From NCBI GenBank assembly GCA_965209105.1, contig CBDBQB010000033.1:1-64000 (forward strand): a stretch of DNA of 64,000 nt, given 5' to 3'. The DNA is from JAAELZ01 sp965209105. GTDB lineage: Bacteria > Pseudomonadota > Gammaproteobacteria > Arenicellales > Poriferihabitantaceae. How positions within the stretch are numbered: the first letter of the stretch is position 1; every line of letters starts with the position of its first letter. Under the pieces are notes generated by a model, which was given only the letters and a program-made list of their open reading frames with translations, was not told the origin of the DNA and ran no database searches. A program made the translations under genes and the position numbers. This document shows, piece by piece, positions 63,401 through 64,000 of this stretch.

Positions 63401-64000
63401 CTACTGTATTTCTTCTAAATTGCTATTTAGTTTTGCAACTCGGTTAGCAATTTTTGCTGCGCGGAGTTGATTATTCGCCAGCTGTTTTCCAATTCGGGAA
63501 ACTTTAGTAGCATTAGTAGTGCTTGCACGCTTTGCGGTTAACGCTTCAATTTTCTCGGCTATCTTAGCTTGCTTACCAATCATCTTAGTTAGTTTTGATT
63601 CCAGCTTCGCTTTGTAAGCTTCGATTTGGTCAACTATCGCCTGCTCGTCCGCGACGATCTTTGCATTAAGTGAGGCGATTTTCTCATCTAACTTTATTAT
63701 TTTGGATTGCTTTTTACCTAGGTCTTCAGATTTACTTATTAGTGTGGCTTGGATTGCTGCAAGCTCAGTTGGGTCTGTTTCAGCACCAAGTGCAACCTCG
63801 AGATCATCTATTTCTTCTTGCAAAAGACCAGTATCGGAAACTACGGTTAGGCGCTCACTTAGTTTCTCTAGCTTTTTCTGACGTTTAGAAATTTTAGAAG
63901 CCATCTTTTCATGGCGCTTTGATTGATGCTCAGCATCTTCTTGATCGATCTCACTATCTTTCATCTGTTCTTCTAGTTCAACATAGCTTTGAAGGACGGG
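63401..64000 (-). CDS. Coiled-coil protein, 5' end outside or at the window edge
   Basis: The frame is open from the stop at 63401 to the window end. The first Met inside is at 63964, giving 187 residues, but the upstream codons also read as coiled coil (VLQSYVELEEQM), so the true start may lie beyond 64000. The product is almost entirely heptad-like, rich in K, E, A, I, L (KISKRQKKLEKLSERL, KLESKLTKMIGKQAKIAEKIEALTAKR). No signal or membrane segment in the visible part. No family recognised. Confidence 0.7.
   Translation of the reverse strand, partial: PVLQSYVELEEQMKDSEIDQEDAEHQSKRHEKMASKISKRQKKLEKLSERLTVVSDTGLLQEEIDDLEVALGAETDPTELAAIQATLISKSEDLGKKQSKIIKLDEKIASLNAKIVADEQAIVDQIEAYKAKLESKLTKMIGKQAKIAEKIEALTAKRASTTNATKVSRIGKQLANNQLRAAKIANRVAKLNSNLEEIQ

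Noticed and set aside
63119..63418. 99-codon plus-strand open frame
   Set aside because: The radC-like sequence is in another frame of the same DNA; this frame has low-complexity, cysteine-scattered content and no family likeness.
1..64000. CRISPR arrays and tRNA genes
   Set aside because: I found no regularly spaced short repeats and no cloverleaf with a convincing T-arm; small RNAs other than rnpB cannot be excluded by eye.

Overview
This window reads as chromosomal DNA of a gammaproteobacterium of moderate GC. The evidence is a complete division and cell wall (dcw) cluster, the rsmI-lpoA-yraN-diaA-dolP neighbourhood, hemX-hemY, the unsaturated fatty acid pair fabA-fabB, and a class A RNase P RNA. 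It is not an enterobacterial layout: the dcw cluster has no ddl between murB and ftsQ and no lpxC after ftsZ, and heme A synthase is of the COX15 type. I do not name a genus.

Layout. 1-2.4 kb: YejB/YejA-type peptide ABC importer genes (minus). 2.5-7.3 kb: mutY, yggX, an AlkB-like dioxygenase, a SulP transporter, a small membrane protein and a metallo-beta-lactamase-fold hydrolase. 7.4-24.2 kb: the fifteen-gene dcw cluster on the minus strand (mraZ to ftsZ), with tight ATGA or GTGA overlaps, one clear sigma70 promoter before mraZ and a terminator after ftsZ. 24.3-24.6 kb: rnpB. 24.8-27.7 kb: a YeeE/YedE thiosulfate-type transporter and a secreted beta-helix protein.

27.8-36.2 kb is an accessory segment bracketed by the djlA 3' end: djlA itself ends at 36256, and a decayed second copy of its J-domain end lies at 27788-27950 in the same orientation. 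Inside are a CadC-like regulator (minus) divergent from a four-gene cluster (methyltransferase, nitrilase, GFA-type zinc protein, Tat-exported carbon-nitrogen hydrolase). These are followed by a relic of integron cassettes: a toxin-antitoxin cassette, a DUF805 cassette and a third small cassette, with two attC-like sites and no integrase. The cassettes are broken by an IS5-family element, a 160-bp MITE, a 20-bp duplication and two nonsense codons.

36.3-43.2 kb is conserved again: djlA, hisC, rsmI, lpoA, yraN, a DiaA/GmhA-type SIS protein, dolP and rfaE2. 43.2-46.8 kb is a second accessory patch: an unrecognised AT-rich gene split by a 5'-truncated, nearly identical copy of the same IS, which is flanked by a 20-bp direct repeat. 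46.8-64 kb holds a glutaredoxin-like gene, DUF192, LysE, mutM, an AscD-like reductase, a lipoprotein that looks like a divergent copper amine oxidase, hemY-hemX, a 2OG-Fe(II) oxygenase, fabA-fabB, a secreted protein, argD, an NTF2-like protein, ctaA, a cytochrome c, a radC fragment and a coiled-coil gene running off the edge.

Two cautions. Single-base indels interrupt hemX, fabB, argD and the secreted protein at 57988-59174, all within 54.0-59.4 kb; because fabB is normally essential these are probably sequence errors, though this cannot be proved here. Second, the IS and three short MITEs (33659, 52164, 55855) share GAGA-type ends and about 5-bp target duplications, so one transposase family has probably shaped several loci.
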